Assembly: GCA_937871915.1 (NCBI GenBank)
Contig: CALMPG010000018.1
Location: 1 to 64,000 of the forward strand
Direction of reading: 5' to 3'
Source: an uncultured Phycisphaerales bacterium
Lineage (GTDB): Bacteria; Planctomycetota; Phycisphaerae; Phycisphaerales; UBA1924
Length of the DNA: 64,000 nt
This document shows positions 7,728-21,808 of the stretch, in pieces (the stretch's first letter is position 1; each line of letters starts with the position of its first letter). Made by a program: the position numbers and the translations under genes. Below the pieces are notes generated by a model, which worked only from the letters and a program-made list of their open reading frames with translations, ran no database searches and was not told the DNA's origin.

Positions 7728-8936
7728 GTGGAGATCGTCGTGCCGAGAGTGCCGGTCAAGCCTGAACTCCTTCGCTGGGCCTGCGAGCGCGCAGGCAAGC
7801 CGGAGTCTGCGCTGGCCGAGAAGTTCTCCGGATTTACGGACTGGCTGGCCGGGGCCAAAGCCCCCACGTTCAAGCAACTCGAGGATTTCGCCAAGGCGAC
7901 TCACACTCCCATCGGCTTCTTCTTCCTTCAGCAGCCGCCCGTCGAGAGTGTGCCCATCCCCGACTTCCGCACGATTGACAGTGCTCCGCTTTCGCGCCCT
8001 TCCGCGAACCTCCTGGACACCATCTACCTCTGCCAGCAACGCCAGGACTGGTTCCGCCAGCATGCCCTGCTCATGGGCGACGAACCGCTCCGGTTCGTCG
8101 GCTCCGTGAGCACGAACTCTGACGTCCTTCGAACCGCCACGAAGATCCGTGCTTCGCTCGATCTCGACACCCGCCCTCTCACCCAAGCACGCAACTCCGA
8201 CGATGCCGTCGGGCTGCTGATGGCCCGCCTGGACGAACTCGGCGTGCTCGTCATGGTGAGCGGCATTGTGGGCAACAACACCCACCGTCCTCTCGACCCC
8301 GGCGAGTTCCGCGGCTTCGCGCTGAGCGACGACCTCGCTCCGCTGATCTTCGTCAACGGTGCCGACACCAAGGCCGGTCAGGTCTTCACCCTCGCCCATG
8401 AACTCGCCCACCTTTGGATCGGCGAGTCAGGCGTGTCCGACATCACGCCTGCATCCTCCCCATCGCCGCGGCGCATGGTTGAGCATTGGTGCAACGCTGT
8501 GGCCGCCGAAGTGCTCGTGCCGCTAGCGAGCTTCAAACGGTCGCTCAAGCCGTCGGCCGAGCTCTTTGCCGAGATGAAGCGGCTCTCGGTGCTCTTCCGC
8601 GTCAGTACATTGGTCATTCTCCGCCGCATGCGGGACGCAGGCCACCTGTCCAAGGACGAGCACGCAAGCGCTCACGAGGCGGAACTCGCCCGACTCCGCG
8701 ACATCATGCGGCAACGGAAGGAACGGGAGGAAGGCGGCGGCGATTTCTACAACACCTCGCGCTACCGCCTCAGTCCGCGTTTCGCCACGGCCGTCATCTC
8801 CAGCACCTACGAAGGCCGCTCAACCTTCACCGAGGCGTTCCGCCTGCTCGGCTGTCGAAACGTGAAGACCCTGGAGAATCTCGGCCACAGTCTCAACCTC
8901 GCCAACCCGTCATGGGCGGAAAGCGGGGTGGGCTGA
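7728..8936 (+). CDS. ImmA/IrrE-family metallopeptidase with N-terminal HTH
   Basis: The 402-residue protein has an Xre-like region at the N-terminus (LLRWACERAGKPESALAEKF, then an APTFKQLEDFAKATHTPIGFFF helix pair) and a zinc peptidase domain with HELAH at 224-228. Proteins of this build are regulators or antitoxins: they bind DNA and cleave or neutralise a partner. The gene starts with GTG and its stop overlaps the start of the PIN-type gene (TGATG). Such ImmA plus DUF4411 pairs are common as toxin-antitoxin-like modules. Here the pair is embedded between hsdM and hsdS, so it may stabilise the R-M operon. Confidence 0.85.
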   Translation: MEIVVPRVPVKPELLRWACERAGKPESALAEKFSGFTDWLAGAKAPTFKQLEDFAKATHTPIGFFFLQQPPVESVPIPDFRTIDSAPLSRPSANLLDTIYLCQQRQDWFRQHALLMGDEPLRFVGSVSTNSDVLRTATKIRASLDLDTRPLTQARNSDDAVGLLMARLDELGVLVMVSGIVGNNTHRPLDPGEFRGFALSDDLAPLIFVNGADTKAGQVFTLAHELAHLWIGESGVSDITPASSPSPRRMVEHWCNAVAAEVLVPLASFKRSLKPSAELFAEMKRLSVLFRVSTLVILRRMRDAGHLSKDEHASAHEAELARLRDIMRQRKEREEGGGDFYNTSRYRLSPRFATAVISSTYEGRSTFTEAFRLLGCRNVKTLENLGHSLNLANPSWAESGVG

Positions 8937-9424
8937 TGGCCTACCTGCTCGATACCAATGTCTTCATCGAGGCCAAGGCCTGGCACTACGGCATGGATTT
9001 CTGCCCGGGGTTCTGGCATTGGCTCATCAAGGCCGGCAAGGCGGGCACCATCGCCAGCATCGCCCAGGTGCAGGGCGAACTGCAGGACGACGAACTCAAC
9101 GAGTGGCTCCCAAAGCTCGGCAAGGACTTCTTCCGCCAGCCGGACCTTGGCGTGCTCCAAACGATGGCTCAGATCAGCGAATGGGTCAACACGCAGAACT
9201 TCACCCCTGCGGCGAAGACCACGTTCCTGAATGCCGCCGACTACCACCTCATCGCCCACGCGCTGGCGGGCGATCATGTTGTCGTGACCCACGAGCAGAT
9301 CGAGCATACACCCGCCCGCATCAAGATCCCGAACGTATGCATCGCCTTCAAGGTCAAGTACCTCCGCACACACGAGATGCTGCGGCGCGAGAAGGTGCGA
9401 CTCGTGCTCGGGGGTGCAGCGTGA
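8936..9424 (+). CDS. DUF4411 PIN-like putative toxin
   Basis: This 162-residue protein starts with the PIN-domain opening strand LLDTNVFIEA (acidic residue D6). Further conserved acidic positions are seen in AQVQGELQDDEL and NAADYHLIAHAL, and the C-terminal VVTHEQ matches the DUF4411 family of PIN-like ribonucleases. PIN domains cut RNA with metal ions held by acidic side chains. The gene is translationally coupled to the ImmA/HTH gene upstream and overlaps hsdS by four bases (GTGA). It is most likely the toxin of a toxin-antitoxin pair carried inside the restriction operon. Confidence 0.8.
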   Translation: MAYLLDTNVFIEAKAWHYGMDFCPGFWHWLIKAGKAGTIASIAQVQGELQDDELNEWLPKLGKDFFRQPDLGVLQTMAQISEWVNTQNFTPAAKTTFLNAADYHLIAHALAGDHVVVTHEQIEHTPARIKIPNVCIAFKVKYLRTHEMLRREKVRLVLGGAA

Positions 9425-10782
9425 CGTCACCCAGTGCATCCCGCGCGGCTTCGCCCGACGGTCTCGATGATGGGACAGTCGCGCTGCGCGACCACATCAC
9501 GCTGCTTACCGGGTTTCCCTTCAAGAGCGAGTTCTACACGGAGCAACCGGACGGCGTGCGCCTGGTGCGCGGCGACAACGTCGTGCAGGGTCAGCTTCGC
9601 TGGGACAATGTGAAGCGATGGCCACTGAATCGGATCGATGAAGCAAAGGGACATGAGCTGCGCGAGGGCGATGTCGTCCTGGCGATGGATCGTCCTTGGA
9701 TCGAGGCGGGTCTCAAGTATGCCCGCATCGGTCCCGACGACGTGCCCTCTCTCCTTGTGCAGCGCGTTGCGTGCCTTCGTGCCAAGGACGGACTTGATCA
9801 GGGCTATCTGTTCTATCTCATTGGGAGCCACCGCTTTACGGATCACGTTCTGTCGATTCAAACCGGAACAGCCGTGCCTCACATCAGCGGGCCGCAGATC
9901 CTTCAGTTCAGGTATCGCCCGCTGCCGCTCGACAGTCAGCGTGCCATCGCTGCGGTCCTCGGCTCACTGGACGACAAGATCGAGCAGAATCGGCGGACGG
10001 CGCGGGCGCTGGAGCGGCTGGCGCTGGCGATCTTCCGGGCGTGGTTCGTCGACTTTGAGCCCGTCAAGGCCAAGGCCGCCGGCGCCGCGTCGTTCCCCTC
10101 CATGCCACAGGCCGTCTTCGACGCCCTACCAACAACCTTTGTCAAGTCCAGAATCGGCGCAGTGCCGGAGGGGTGGGATGTTGGCTGCGTCAGAGATTCG
10201 GCAACACTGTCGAAGGCTCAGATCAAGCCGCTGGATTACCCCACCGAAGTCTTTGAGCATTTCAGCATCCCGGCCTTTGACGCAGGCTGCGAACCGGTCG
10301 CGGAGTTGGGTGAAGGGATCAAGAGCGGGAAGTTCCTGGTCGTGCGAGACTGCGTGCTGGTGTCCAAGCTCAACCCGCGCATACCGCGTGTGTGGCTTCC
10401 GGATGAGCCTGGGGAGCAGCGACAGATCGCCTCGACCGAGTTCCTCGTGTTGTCGCCGAACGATGGTTGGGATAGCAGCTATCTCTATTGCCAGTTCATT
10501 GAGCCCGCGTTTCAGGATGATTTGACTCAGTCCGCCTCCGGGACTTCAAACAGCCACCAACGCATTCAGCCGAGTGACTACATGAACAAGGCGGTCGTAG
10601 TGCCGCCAGCAGCGCTACGCGAGGCGTTTCGGGACATGATCAGCCCGATGATGGGGCAGATCATGGCGGACCGCCGACAGTCTTCGACACTCGCTGCCGT
10701 TTGCGACTACCTCCTCCCGCAACTGCTGAGCGGCCGGGTGCCGGTGGAGTCAGGGCAGACAGGCGCGGAGGGCACAAGATGA
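9421..10782 (+). CDS. hsdS: type I R-M specificity subunit S
   Basis: HsdS carries two target-recognition domains that read the two halves of a split DNA site and hold HsdM and HsdR. In this 453-residue protein the first domain ends with PLPLDSQRAIAAVLGSLDDKIEQNRRTARALERLALAIFRAWFVDFEPV, the typical central spacer helix (about residues 177-225). The second domain follows and ends with PPAALREAF and a shorter C-terminal helix. The GTG start at 9421 overlaps the PIN gene stop; the frame is open further upstream but only as an antisense-like extension. Specificity cannot be read from sequence. Confidence 0.92.
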   Translation: MTSPSASRAASPDGLDDGTVALRDHITLLTGFPFKSEFYTEQPDGVRLVRGDNVVQGQLRWDNVKRWPLNRIDEAKGHELREGDVVLAMDRPWIEAGLKYARIGPDDVPSLLVQRVACLRAKDGLDQGYLFYLIGSHRFTDHVLSIQTGTAVPHISGPQILQFRYRPLPLDSQRAIAAVLGSLDDKIEQNRRTARALERLALAIFRAWFVDFEPVKAKAAGAASFPSMPQAVFDALPTTFVKSRIGAVPEGWDVGCVRDSATLSKAQIKPLDYPTEVFEHFSIPAFDAGCEPVAELGEGIKSGKFLVVRDCVLVSKLNPRIPRVWLPDEPGEQRQIASTEFLVLSPNDGWDSSYLYCQFIEPAFQDDLTQSASGTSNSHQRIQPSDYMNKAVVVPPAALREAFRDMISPMMGQIMADRRQSSTLAAVCDYLLPQLLSGRVPVESGQTGAEGTR

Positions 10783-11446
10783 TCCGCCAACTCAAGCCTT
10801 GGGCGTATGGCCCATTCGAGGTTTTGCTGCATGCGGAAATGCACTACCGCGTCGGAGAGGACTTCGATCGGCGAATAGCGATGATCGGCTTCGACAATGC
10901 CATCGAGGTGGCCATTACCACCTATCTCAATCTTCACCCCATACAGCGGGGCAACCGCTCCTACTCCAACGCAGATGTCGAGAAGTGGCTCAACAACTAT
11001 CACACCAAGATCGAGTTCTTCTTCGCAGAGTGCGCAAGTCGCACGGTTATTGCGGTCGCAAAGCAGGACGAAATCATCTGGTTTCACGAGGTGCGTAACG
11101 GCCAGTACCATGTTGGCGGCGCGACAATACCCCAGCGCCGTGAACTGGACGGTGTTCGTGCCGCCGCGCTCGAGGTCTTTTCCGTCCTTTTCGAGGATCC
11201 CGACCCCGCGTCGCTCCTAGAAGCGCACATCGCAGCGAAGACTCCCGCCCCACCTCCACCAAGAACAGATGATCACGACAAGGCCATTGACAGCGAACAC
11301 GGGATGGTCGACGTCTGCGGACAAGCAGAGTACGCGAGCGACATTCTGTACGCGCTTGATCCAAATCGCTATCGCGAAGTCGCTCTAGAGCTTACTGAGC
11401 GTGAATCCGAGAATGAGACCGACGGCGAACTGCCGGAGGTCAACTC

Positions 11447-11450
<4 letters not shown>
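10779..11450 (+). CDS. unknown protein between hsdS and hsdR
   Basis: The 223-residue protein overlaps hsdS and hsdR by four bases on each side (ATGA and GTGA), so it belongs to the R-M operon. The N-terminal 150 residues look helical and hydrophilic (FEVLLHAEMHYRVGEDFDRRIAMIGFDNAIEVAI, then VEKWLNNYHTKIEFF), a pattern seen in HEPN-like or abortive-infection proteins, but no RxxxxH motif is evident. The C-terminus is acidic and disordered (PPPPRTDDHDKAIDSE, NETDGELPEVNS). It could be a regulator, toxin or inhibitor of the system. No family is recognised. Confidence 0.65.
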
Positions 11451-14512
<3,062 letters not shown>

Positions 14513-14537
14513 AGCCGGCGACCCCGACTCGATGGGG

Positions 14538-15722
14538 TCACATTGGTGGGTCCGAATCGTCTTTAGGCCTGCGCCGGATCATGCGTTCGATCACCTCTTC
14601 GTCTGGTCGCACCTTGATGGGTAGCGAGCTCTTCCGAACGGCGACAAGGTCATCGAGTAGCAGAATGGTTCGCAGCAAGCAGCGGCGTGCCTGCGCATGC
14701 CCGACATGGGCGTGAACCCCTTTGTGTGCTAGCTTGTCGAGACTGTCGAGTTCCAGCCACGTGGCGTCCATTGTGGCGACGATCAGGTCTCGCTCCGTAT
14801 CCGCGACGCGGTGTTGCTTGAGGTACTCAATCAGGCGGTTCTTGTACTTGTTCGGCCCCAGGTCAATCCCCTCGGGTGTCTTTGGAGCCGGGGGGAAGAG
14901 CGCGTCAGCGACCTGATCAATGATTCTGCGGCATGAGACCGCGACGTGCGATGCCTGCTCGGCTACTTCCGCCTCGCGGAAAGCTCGCGTGACGCTCCAC
15001 AACTTCTCTGGAACATCGGGCGCACCATCGGCGAGACGCGGCATCGCATGATCCACGATGCCATCGAACAACTCTCGGAGCCACTGCCGGCTGTATGCGG
15101 CGCGAACGGACTGTTCCGGGCCATGATCTCGGTCGAAGATGGTGTACCGCCCGGCGAGCGATTCCCACTCAACGGGGTCGTATCCGGCGTTTCGGAACCA
15201 GTCCATGTGGTACGGGAACTTGCTGTCCGGACTGACGCCGTCCCAGAAGAGCCATGCGCTCGACCCCACGACGCGGCCGAACGCGCACAGTTGGTACGCA
15301 CCGAGGTGGGCGGGGATCGACTCGTCTACTTCCAGTGCGCCAAGGTACACCGCGCCAATTTCGTGCTCCATGCGCCGGTCAATGACTGCGGCCGTGGTCG
15401 CGTCAATGGTCTCGAGGCAGACAGCGAACACCTCGCTGCGGAGCGCCTTGGCGCGGGCATGGCCGAGTAGGGCATGCCACCGCAGTGGGTGTGGATACGC
15501 CCATTCGTGGACGAGCTCCTTGAACAACTCCGTATCCATCCGACCGACTGTCGTGTTGCCCTGTGTGGAGTACCGCGTCGCCGCCTGCGAGAAGAGCAAG
15601 GTCCCCGTGAAAACCTTTGTGTGGGCGTGCTTGTTTGCAGCACGGACCCCGGCGAGCACCGCTTTGATGGCCATATCGCCGCCGTCCAGAGCATTCTCGT
15701 CAAAGTGAAACGCGACCTTCAT
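14538..15722 (-). CDS. unknown protein with HEPN-like C-terminal part
   Basis: The 394-residue protein is convergent with hsdR. The N-terminal third has a strand-helix start (MKVAFHFDENALDGGDMAIKAVLAGV) and a Gly/Thr loop. The C-terminal 130 residues (VAVSCRRIIDQVADALFPP, NRLIEYLKQH, LDSLDKLAHKGVHAHVGHAQARRCLLRTILLLDDL) resemble the helical domain at the end of several abortive-infection and HEPN-type proteins, with a KGVHAHV motif in the usual place. The start at 15722 gives a compact protein; the frame is open upstream without supporting signals. It is likely defence cargo, but the assignment is tentative. Confidence 0.6.
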   Translation of the reverse strand: MKVAFHFDENALDGGDMAIKAVLAGVRAANKHAHTKVFTGTLLFSQAATRYSTQGNTTVGRMDTELFKELVHEWAYPHPLRWHALLGHARAKALRSEVFAVCLETIDATTAAVIDRRMEHEIGAVYLGALEVDESIPAHLGAYQLCAFGRVVGSSAWLFWDGVSPDSKFPYHMDWFRNAGYDPVEWESLAGRYTIFDRDHGPEQSVRAAYSRQWLRELFDGIVDHAMPRLADGAPDVPEKLWSVTRAFREAEVAEQASHVAVSCRRIIDQVADALFPPAPKTPEGIDLGPNKYKNRLIEYLKQHRVADTERDLIVATMDATWLELDSLDKLAHKGVHAHVGHAQARRCLLRTILLLDDLVAVRKSSLPIKVRPDEEVIERMIRRRPKDDSDPPM

Positions 15723-16222
15723 GGCCCATGATACGAGATCGCCCGAGGCCAGAGTCGCGGTTGTGAGCAGGACGGTCGGGAGCGAGCAGGTTCGGTGATT
15801 CGCCACATCTGTCCAGATTCCGCGCGCAACTGTCCGCCCGACCGCATAGGTAACCAGTAGATGACCACGCACGCCACCGCGATGGCCGGCATTTGCACAA
15901 ACCGTCCCTTCGGGTCGTCAACTGGCTTCGAAGCGGGCGAGATGCTCTGTGGGGGAACCGCGCGACGGATCGGCGGTGTCGGCAGAGGGGTACAGGGGCA
16001 GGCCATGACAGGAGACGACGCGAACATCAAATCGGTGCGACAGAATCCTGAGCGCGAACAGACATAGGGACTGCCGGGGAGCACCGATTCCCTGACCACG
16101 CACACAATCGATCCAGCCACCGACCGATCCAGCAATCGAGCCACCCATTTGACCGCCGCAGCGCACGGTGCGTTCGCGGCTCCAGTCGTCTTGCGCCGCG
16201 GCGGCGCTCTGGGTGAGCACTC
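15723..16222. other. intergenic region before the island core genes
   Basis: No gene with support. The 9-mer CGATCCAGC occurs twice at 16109 and 16125 (16-bp period), 90-110 bp before the AlpA-like gene, and may be an operator. No promoter could be fixed. Confidence 0.4.
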
Positions 16223-16444
16223 ATGGATGAGATCAGGAATCGGATGGCCGACGTCGCGGTCGTCAGCGTCCGCGAGGTGGCCGAACTGCTCGGCGTCAAT
16301 CCCCGCACCGTTTGGCGGATGGCCCAAACGGGGAACATCCCCGCGCCGATCCGGCTGAGCGAACGGGTCGTGCGCTGGCGGCTCTCCGACCTCCGCGAGC
16401 ACCTCGATCGCAAGGCCGCGGGCGCGAGCGGGGTGCGCCGATGA
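16223..16444 (+). CDS. AlpA-like helix-turn-helix regulator
   Basis: The 73-residue protein is one winged excisionase/AlpA-type helix-turn-helix: VVSVREVAELLGVNPRTVWRMAQTG, then IRLSERVVRWRLSDLREHL. Such proteins switch on integrase and replication genes of islands or act as excisionases. It overlaps the RepA-like gene by four bases (ATGA), and the five following genes are all coupled in the same way up to the coiled-coil gene, so it heads the core operon of the island. It is only distantly similar to the two R-M-linked HTH proteins. Confidence 0.8.
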   Translation: MDEIRNRMADVAVVSVREVAELLGVNPRTVWRMAQTGNIPAPIRLSERVVRWRLSDLREHLDRKAAGASGVRR

Positions 16445-17631
16445 GCCAAGGTCTCGACAAGAGCGGCACGCCAGCTGGCCAGGCGGCCGAAGCCGAGTTG
16501 CCCGGTCCCGTGCTGCGGTGCCTCGCGGATGTCGAACCTCGCGAGGTGCAGTGGCTCTGGCCCGCGCGCGTGCCGCTCGGGCGCATTTCGCTGCTCGTGG
16601 GCCGACCAGGGGAAGGGAAGAGTTTCCTGACCACCGACATGGCGGCCCGCGTCTCGACGGGGCGTACCTGGCCCGACGGCAGCGCGTGCCCCGGTGGGTC
16701 GGTGATCTTGGTATCGGCAGAGGATGATCCGCACGACACGATCCGCCCCCGGCTCGATGCGCACGACGCCGATGTGCGCCGGGTACATCTGCTGGCCACG
16801 GTGCGCCGACGCGGCGAGCGCGGTCGGCTCGTGGAGGCGATGTTCACGCTGGAGGACCTGCCGGCTCTTGAAGAGGCACTGCGGCGGCAACCCGATTGTC
16901 GCCTGATCGTCATCGATCCCATCGGGAGCTTCATTGGCGGGGGAACGGACTCTCACCGGGACAATGAGGTCCGCGCCGTGCTCGCTCCCGTGGCACAGTT
17001 GGCGGAGCGGTACGGACCAGCGGTGCTGATCGTGGCGCATCGGCGCAAGAGCAGTGGCACAATCGCCGATGACCTGGCCATCGGAAGCCGGGCGTTCACG
17101 GGCATCGCTCGGGCGGTGTGGCATCTCACTCGCGACTCCGACGACAAGCGGCGGCGACTCCTACTGAGCGGCAAGAACAACCTCGCGCCCGAGGGAACCG
17201 GCCTGGCCTTCGACATCGGCGGCATCCCGCCAGCGATCCAGTGGGAGCCAGGCCCGGTCAACCTACGTGCCGATGACGCGCTCGCCGCCGAGACTGAGGG
17301 CGGTGGCGATGGTGGCGCACTTGCCGAGGCCACGGATTTCCTGCGGGCGGAACTGGTCCACGGTCGCAAGACCGGCACCGACGTGAAGGCAGCGGCGAAG
17401 GCAGCAGGAATCAGTGCTCGGACGCTCGATCGAGCCCGTGCTCGGCTCGGCGTCGTCACCGCGCCGGACGGCTACCGGGGGCCGTGGACATGGGGTTTGC
17501 CACGCCACTCCCCGCCAGACTCAGCCAACACCGCCAAAGTCTCAACCTTGGCGAACTCTGACGGACTTGGCGAAGTCTGGCCCGCCGTTGAGGATGCGTC
17601 GGGGTCGCCCGAAGGAGAAAGCCCATGCTGA
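16441..17631 (+). CDS. RepA-like AAA ATPase (AAA_25)
   Basis: This 396-residue protein has a RecA-like ATPase core with Walker A GRPGEGKS near residues 55-62, a Walker B strand CRLIVIDPIGSF and the IVAHRRKS sensor region. The closest family is AAA_25/RepA, replicative helicase-like ATPases found in plasmids, satellites and islands. The C-terminal part has a helix-turn-helix-like segment (DVKAAAKAAGISARTLDRARARLGV) and a low-complexity tail. It probably helps replication of the excised island. The gene overlaps both neighbours. Confidence 0.85.
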   Translation: MSQGLDKSGTPAGQAAEAELPGPVLRCLADVEPREVQWLWPARVPLGRISLLVGRPGEGKSFLTTDMAARVSTGRTWPDGSACPGGSVILVSAEDDPHDTIRPRLDAHDADVRRVHLLATVRRRGERGRLVEAMFTLEDLPALEEALRRQPDCRLIVIDPIGSFIGGGTDSHRDNEVRAVLAPVAQLAERYGPAVLIVAHRRKSSGTIADDLAIGSRAFTGIARAVWHLTRDSDDKRRRLLLSGKNNLAPEGTGLAFDIGGIPPAIQWEPGPVNLRADDALAAETEGGGDGGALAEATDFLRAELVHGRKTGTDVKAAAKAAGISARTLDRARARLGVVTAPDGYRGPWTWGLPRHSPPDSANTAKVSTLANSDGLGEVWPAVEDASGSPEGESPC

Positions 17632-17891
17632 AATGGACTTCCTACTGGGTGACGGCGTTTCCAGAAGGCCCCCACATCGATGGCCGACGCGACGGCGTGT
17701 GGGTCGCCCGCGTTGTCGCGTGCCGTCGACTCGCGTCCATGCCCGTGATGCCGCGCCCCTGCGGTCGGGAGCGGCGACTCTACCTCGCAATGGTCTACCG
17801 CGACCATGCCTGGCAGGTCGTGGGCATCTACGCCGGCGCTGGCGAGGCGCAGCACGAGTGCGCCAAGGCCCTGGGGGAGGTGCCTTCGTGA
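17625..17891 (+). CDS. small hypothetical protein
   Basis: The 88-residue protein starts inside the end of the ATPase gene (seven-base overlap) with a strong AAGGAG upstream. It looks like a small beta-alpha protein (WTSYWVTAFPEG, GVWVARVVACRRL, YLAMVYRDHAWQVVGIYAG, then a helix AQHECAKALG). Three Cys are present but there is no metal-binding pattern. No family is recognised. Its place between the RepA-like ATPase and the HEAGH protein suggests an accessory role in island maintenance. Confidence 0.6.
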   Translation: MLKWTSYWVTAFPEGPHIDGRRDGVWVARVVACRRLASMPVMPRPCGRERRLYLAMVYRDHAWQVVGIYAGAGEAQHECAKALGEVPS

Positions 17892-18391
17892 ACCGCTGGA
17901 CGCTGTCCCTCCATGAGGCAGGCCACGCGGTGGCCGCTCACGCCCTCACGGGCGCGAAGGCAACCGCGACGCTCCACGACGGCGGCGGTGGCGCATCATG
18001 GCCCAGCGCGGACATGAACCCCACCGACCGGGCCATAATGACCGCCGCCGGTCCGCTTGCCGAGTCCTTGGCCGCTCGCCACGCCGCGCCCGAACTTCCG
18101 ATCGCAATCGGTAGTCGCCCCCCAACCGCCGAGACGATTGCCAGCGTTGAAACGGCCACCGCACTGCGGCGCGAGATTGTGCGCACCGTCCCCGACCACG
18201 TGGCGCTCGCCCGGTTCTGCATCGCGGGGGTTGAGCGCCAGCCGGAGCGATGGGGGCAGCGGCACACATGGATTCGGTCGGTTGCCCAGCGCCTCATCCA
18301 ATCGCACGAGAACTCGATCGTTGAAGCCGCGCGGGTGCTGTACCTGCACGGTGTGGTCTCTGTCCCCCTGGAAGAAAGGAACGATTCATGA
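17888..18391 (+). CDS. small HEAGH metallopeptidase-like protein
   Basis: The 167-residue protein has LHEAGHAVAAHAL at residues 8-20. HEAGH is the zinc-binding motif of M41 (FtsH-type) peptidases, and a downstream helix DRAIMTAAGPLAESLAA resembles the family segment that supplies the third ligand. There is no AAA domain and no membrane segment. It could be a free-standing protease domain working with the AAA ATPase encoded two genes upstream, or a regulator that lost activity. The GTG start overlaps the previous stop (GTGA). Confidence 0.65.
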   Translation: MNRWTLSLHEAGHAVAAHALTGAKATATLHDGGGGASWPSADMNPTDRAIMTAAGPLAESLAARHAAPELPIAIGSRPPTAETIASVETATALRREIVRTVPDHVALARFCIAGVERQPERWGQRHTWIRSVAQRLIQSHENSIVEAARVLYLHGVVSVPLEERNDS

Positions 18392-19077
18392 CGACCGTCA
18401 CTCAGATCGCCCATACGAAGACGCACCAAGCCCGCGCCGAGTTCATCGACGCGGCATGGGCCAGCGAGCCCGCCGATCGCCTGGCGGACATGGCCGTCGC
18501 TGCCGGGCTGGAACCGATCGAGGCGGACGCGATCATCGCTCGGATCGCCGAGGCCCGCGGCGATGTCGCCGCTGCGGAGGATGCCATCCAGCGACGGCGT
18601 GCAGCGTCGAAGGCCAAGGCAGACTGCGATGCCACGTCCGCCCGCATCAGCGCGGCGATCGAGAAACTCGAAGCCGAGGCTGAAGCGGCTGCGCTCGAGG
18701 CCGATACCGCCCGGCGGGCGCTGCACGAAGCCGAGTCGGCCGCGCGGCGGTTGCTATTGGCGTATGACCAAGGCCTGCTCCCGGCGGCGCGGCTGCCCAA
18801 AGAGGTGCTCTCACTGATCGAGAGGCGCGAGTCGGAGCGTGCCACCGCCCAGGCACACGCGGCGATGATCGCGGCAACGAACCAGCGCAACCGCGTCCGC
18901 GATGATGTCGAGCGGCTCGATGCGCAACTGCGCACCCTCCCAATGTCACCCGATCGCAAACTGCAGGAGTCGCGGCTCAAGGAGGAACTCGAGCGGGCCA
19001 AGGCCGCCCTGACCGCAGCCGAGACCCGGCTGTCCGATGCCGAGGGGGCACACGCCAGAGCCAGCAAAGGGCTGTAG
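18388..19077 (+). CDS. coiled-coil protein, unknown function
   Basis: The 229-residue protein is almost wholly alpha-helical and Ala, Glu and Arg-rich, with long heptad stretches (residues about 55-150 and 165-225), and so should form a coiled coil. There is no membrane segment. It starts with ATGA overlap to the HEAGH gene and GAAAGGA upstream. It is the last gene of the coupled core operon before the integrase. Function unknown. Confidence 0.65.
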   Translation: MTTVTQIAHTKTHQARAEFIDAAWASEPADRLADMAVAAGLEPIEADAIIARIAEARGDVAAAEDAIQRRRAASKAKADCDATSARISAAIEKLEAEAEAAALEADTARRALHEAESAARRLLLAYDQGLLPAARLPKEVLSLIERRESERATAQAHAAMIAATNQRNRVRDDVERLDAQLRTLPMSPDRKLQESRLKEELERAKAALTAAETRLSDAEGAHARASKGL

Positions 19078-19216
19078 TCCCGGCGTTTGGCCCGAAATCT
19101 CCGCATGAACCGCCCCCTGGCCCACCGGTCGGGGGGCGACTTGACCCGTGCCGACTGCCGCCCCTCACTGTGGTCCCGCCGTCGCCCCTGGCCGGCCCGC
19201 ACGAACGGAGTTGCCC

Positions 19217-21376
<2,160 letters not shown>

Positions 21377-21808
21377 CCGAGGAAGACCTCACACACCCGC
21401 CCCGCGACGCTGGCCGTCCCTACCAGCACAACGCGACCGGGGACATCCTCGACGACCGCACCAGACGCCCCGACCGTGGAGGCGATCACCTGGGCAAGGC
21501 CGACCAGGCTGAACCGCCACTGCTCAAAGTCTCGCGGTTCAAGCAGAACCAGCCCGCACCCGTTCAGGCATCGGTGGACGCAGACAAGCCGTTCGGGATC
21601 GTCCGGGTGCTTGTCAAAGCCCATGTTCAGCGCGACGCACTCGTGATTGTCATCAGCAAAGACAATCTCGTCGGCGAGGCCAGCACGCTCGACGACACCC
21701 AGTTTCTCTAACGATGCCATCCACTCGGGAGGCCAGGACCGAGCGTCGCCCGGAGTGAGTACTCCATCCCGGAGATGCTCCATTCGATTCAGGAACTCGG
21801 CGAACGGC

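Noticed and set aside
5895-8411. 838-codon leftward open frame
   Set aside because: It is antisense to hsdM and the ImmA-like gene and arises from GC-rich third positions; it has no domain and crosses well-supported genes.
10700-11098. Alternative frames inside hsdS and the following unknown gene
   Set aside because: They lack coupling, motifs and ribosome-binding sites, whereas the chosen frames overlap by four bases throughout the operon.
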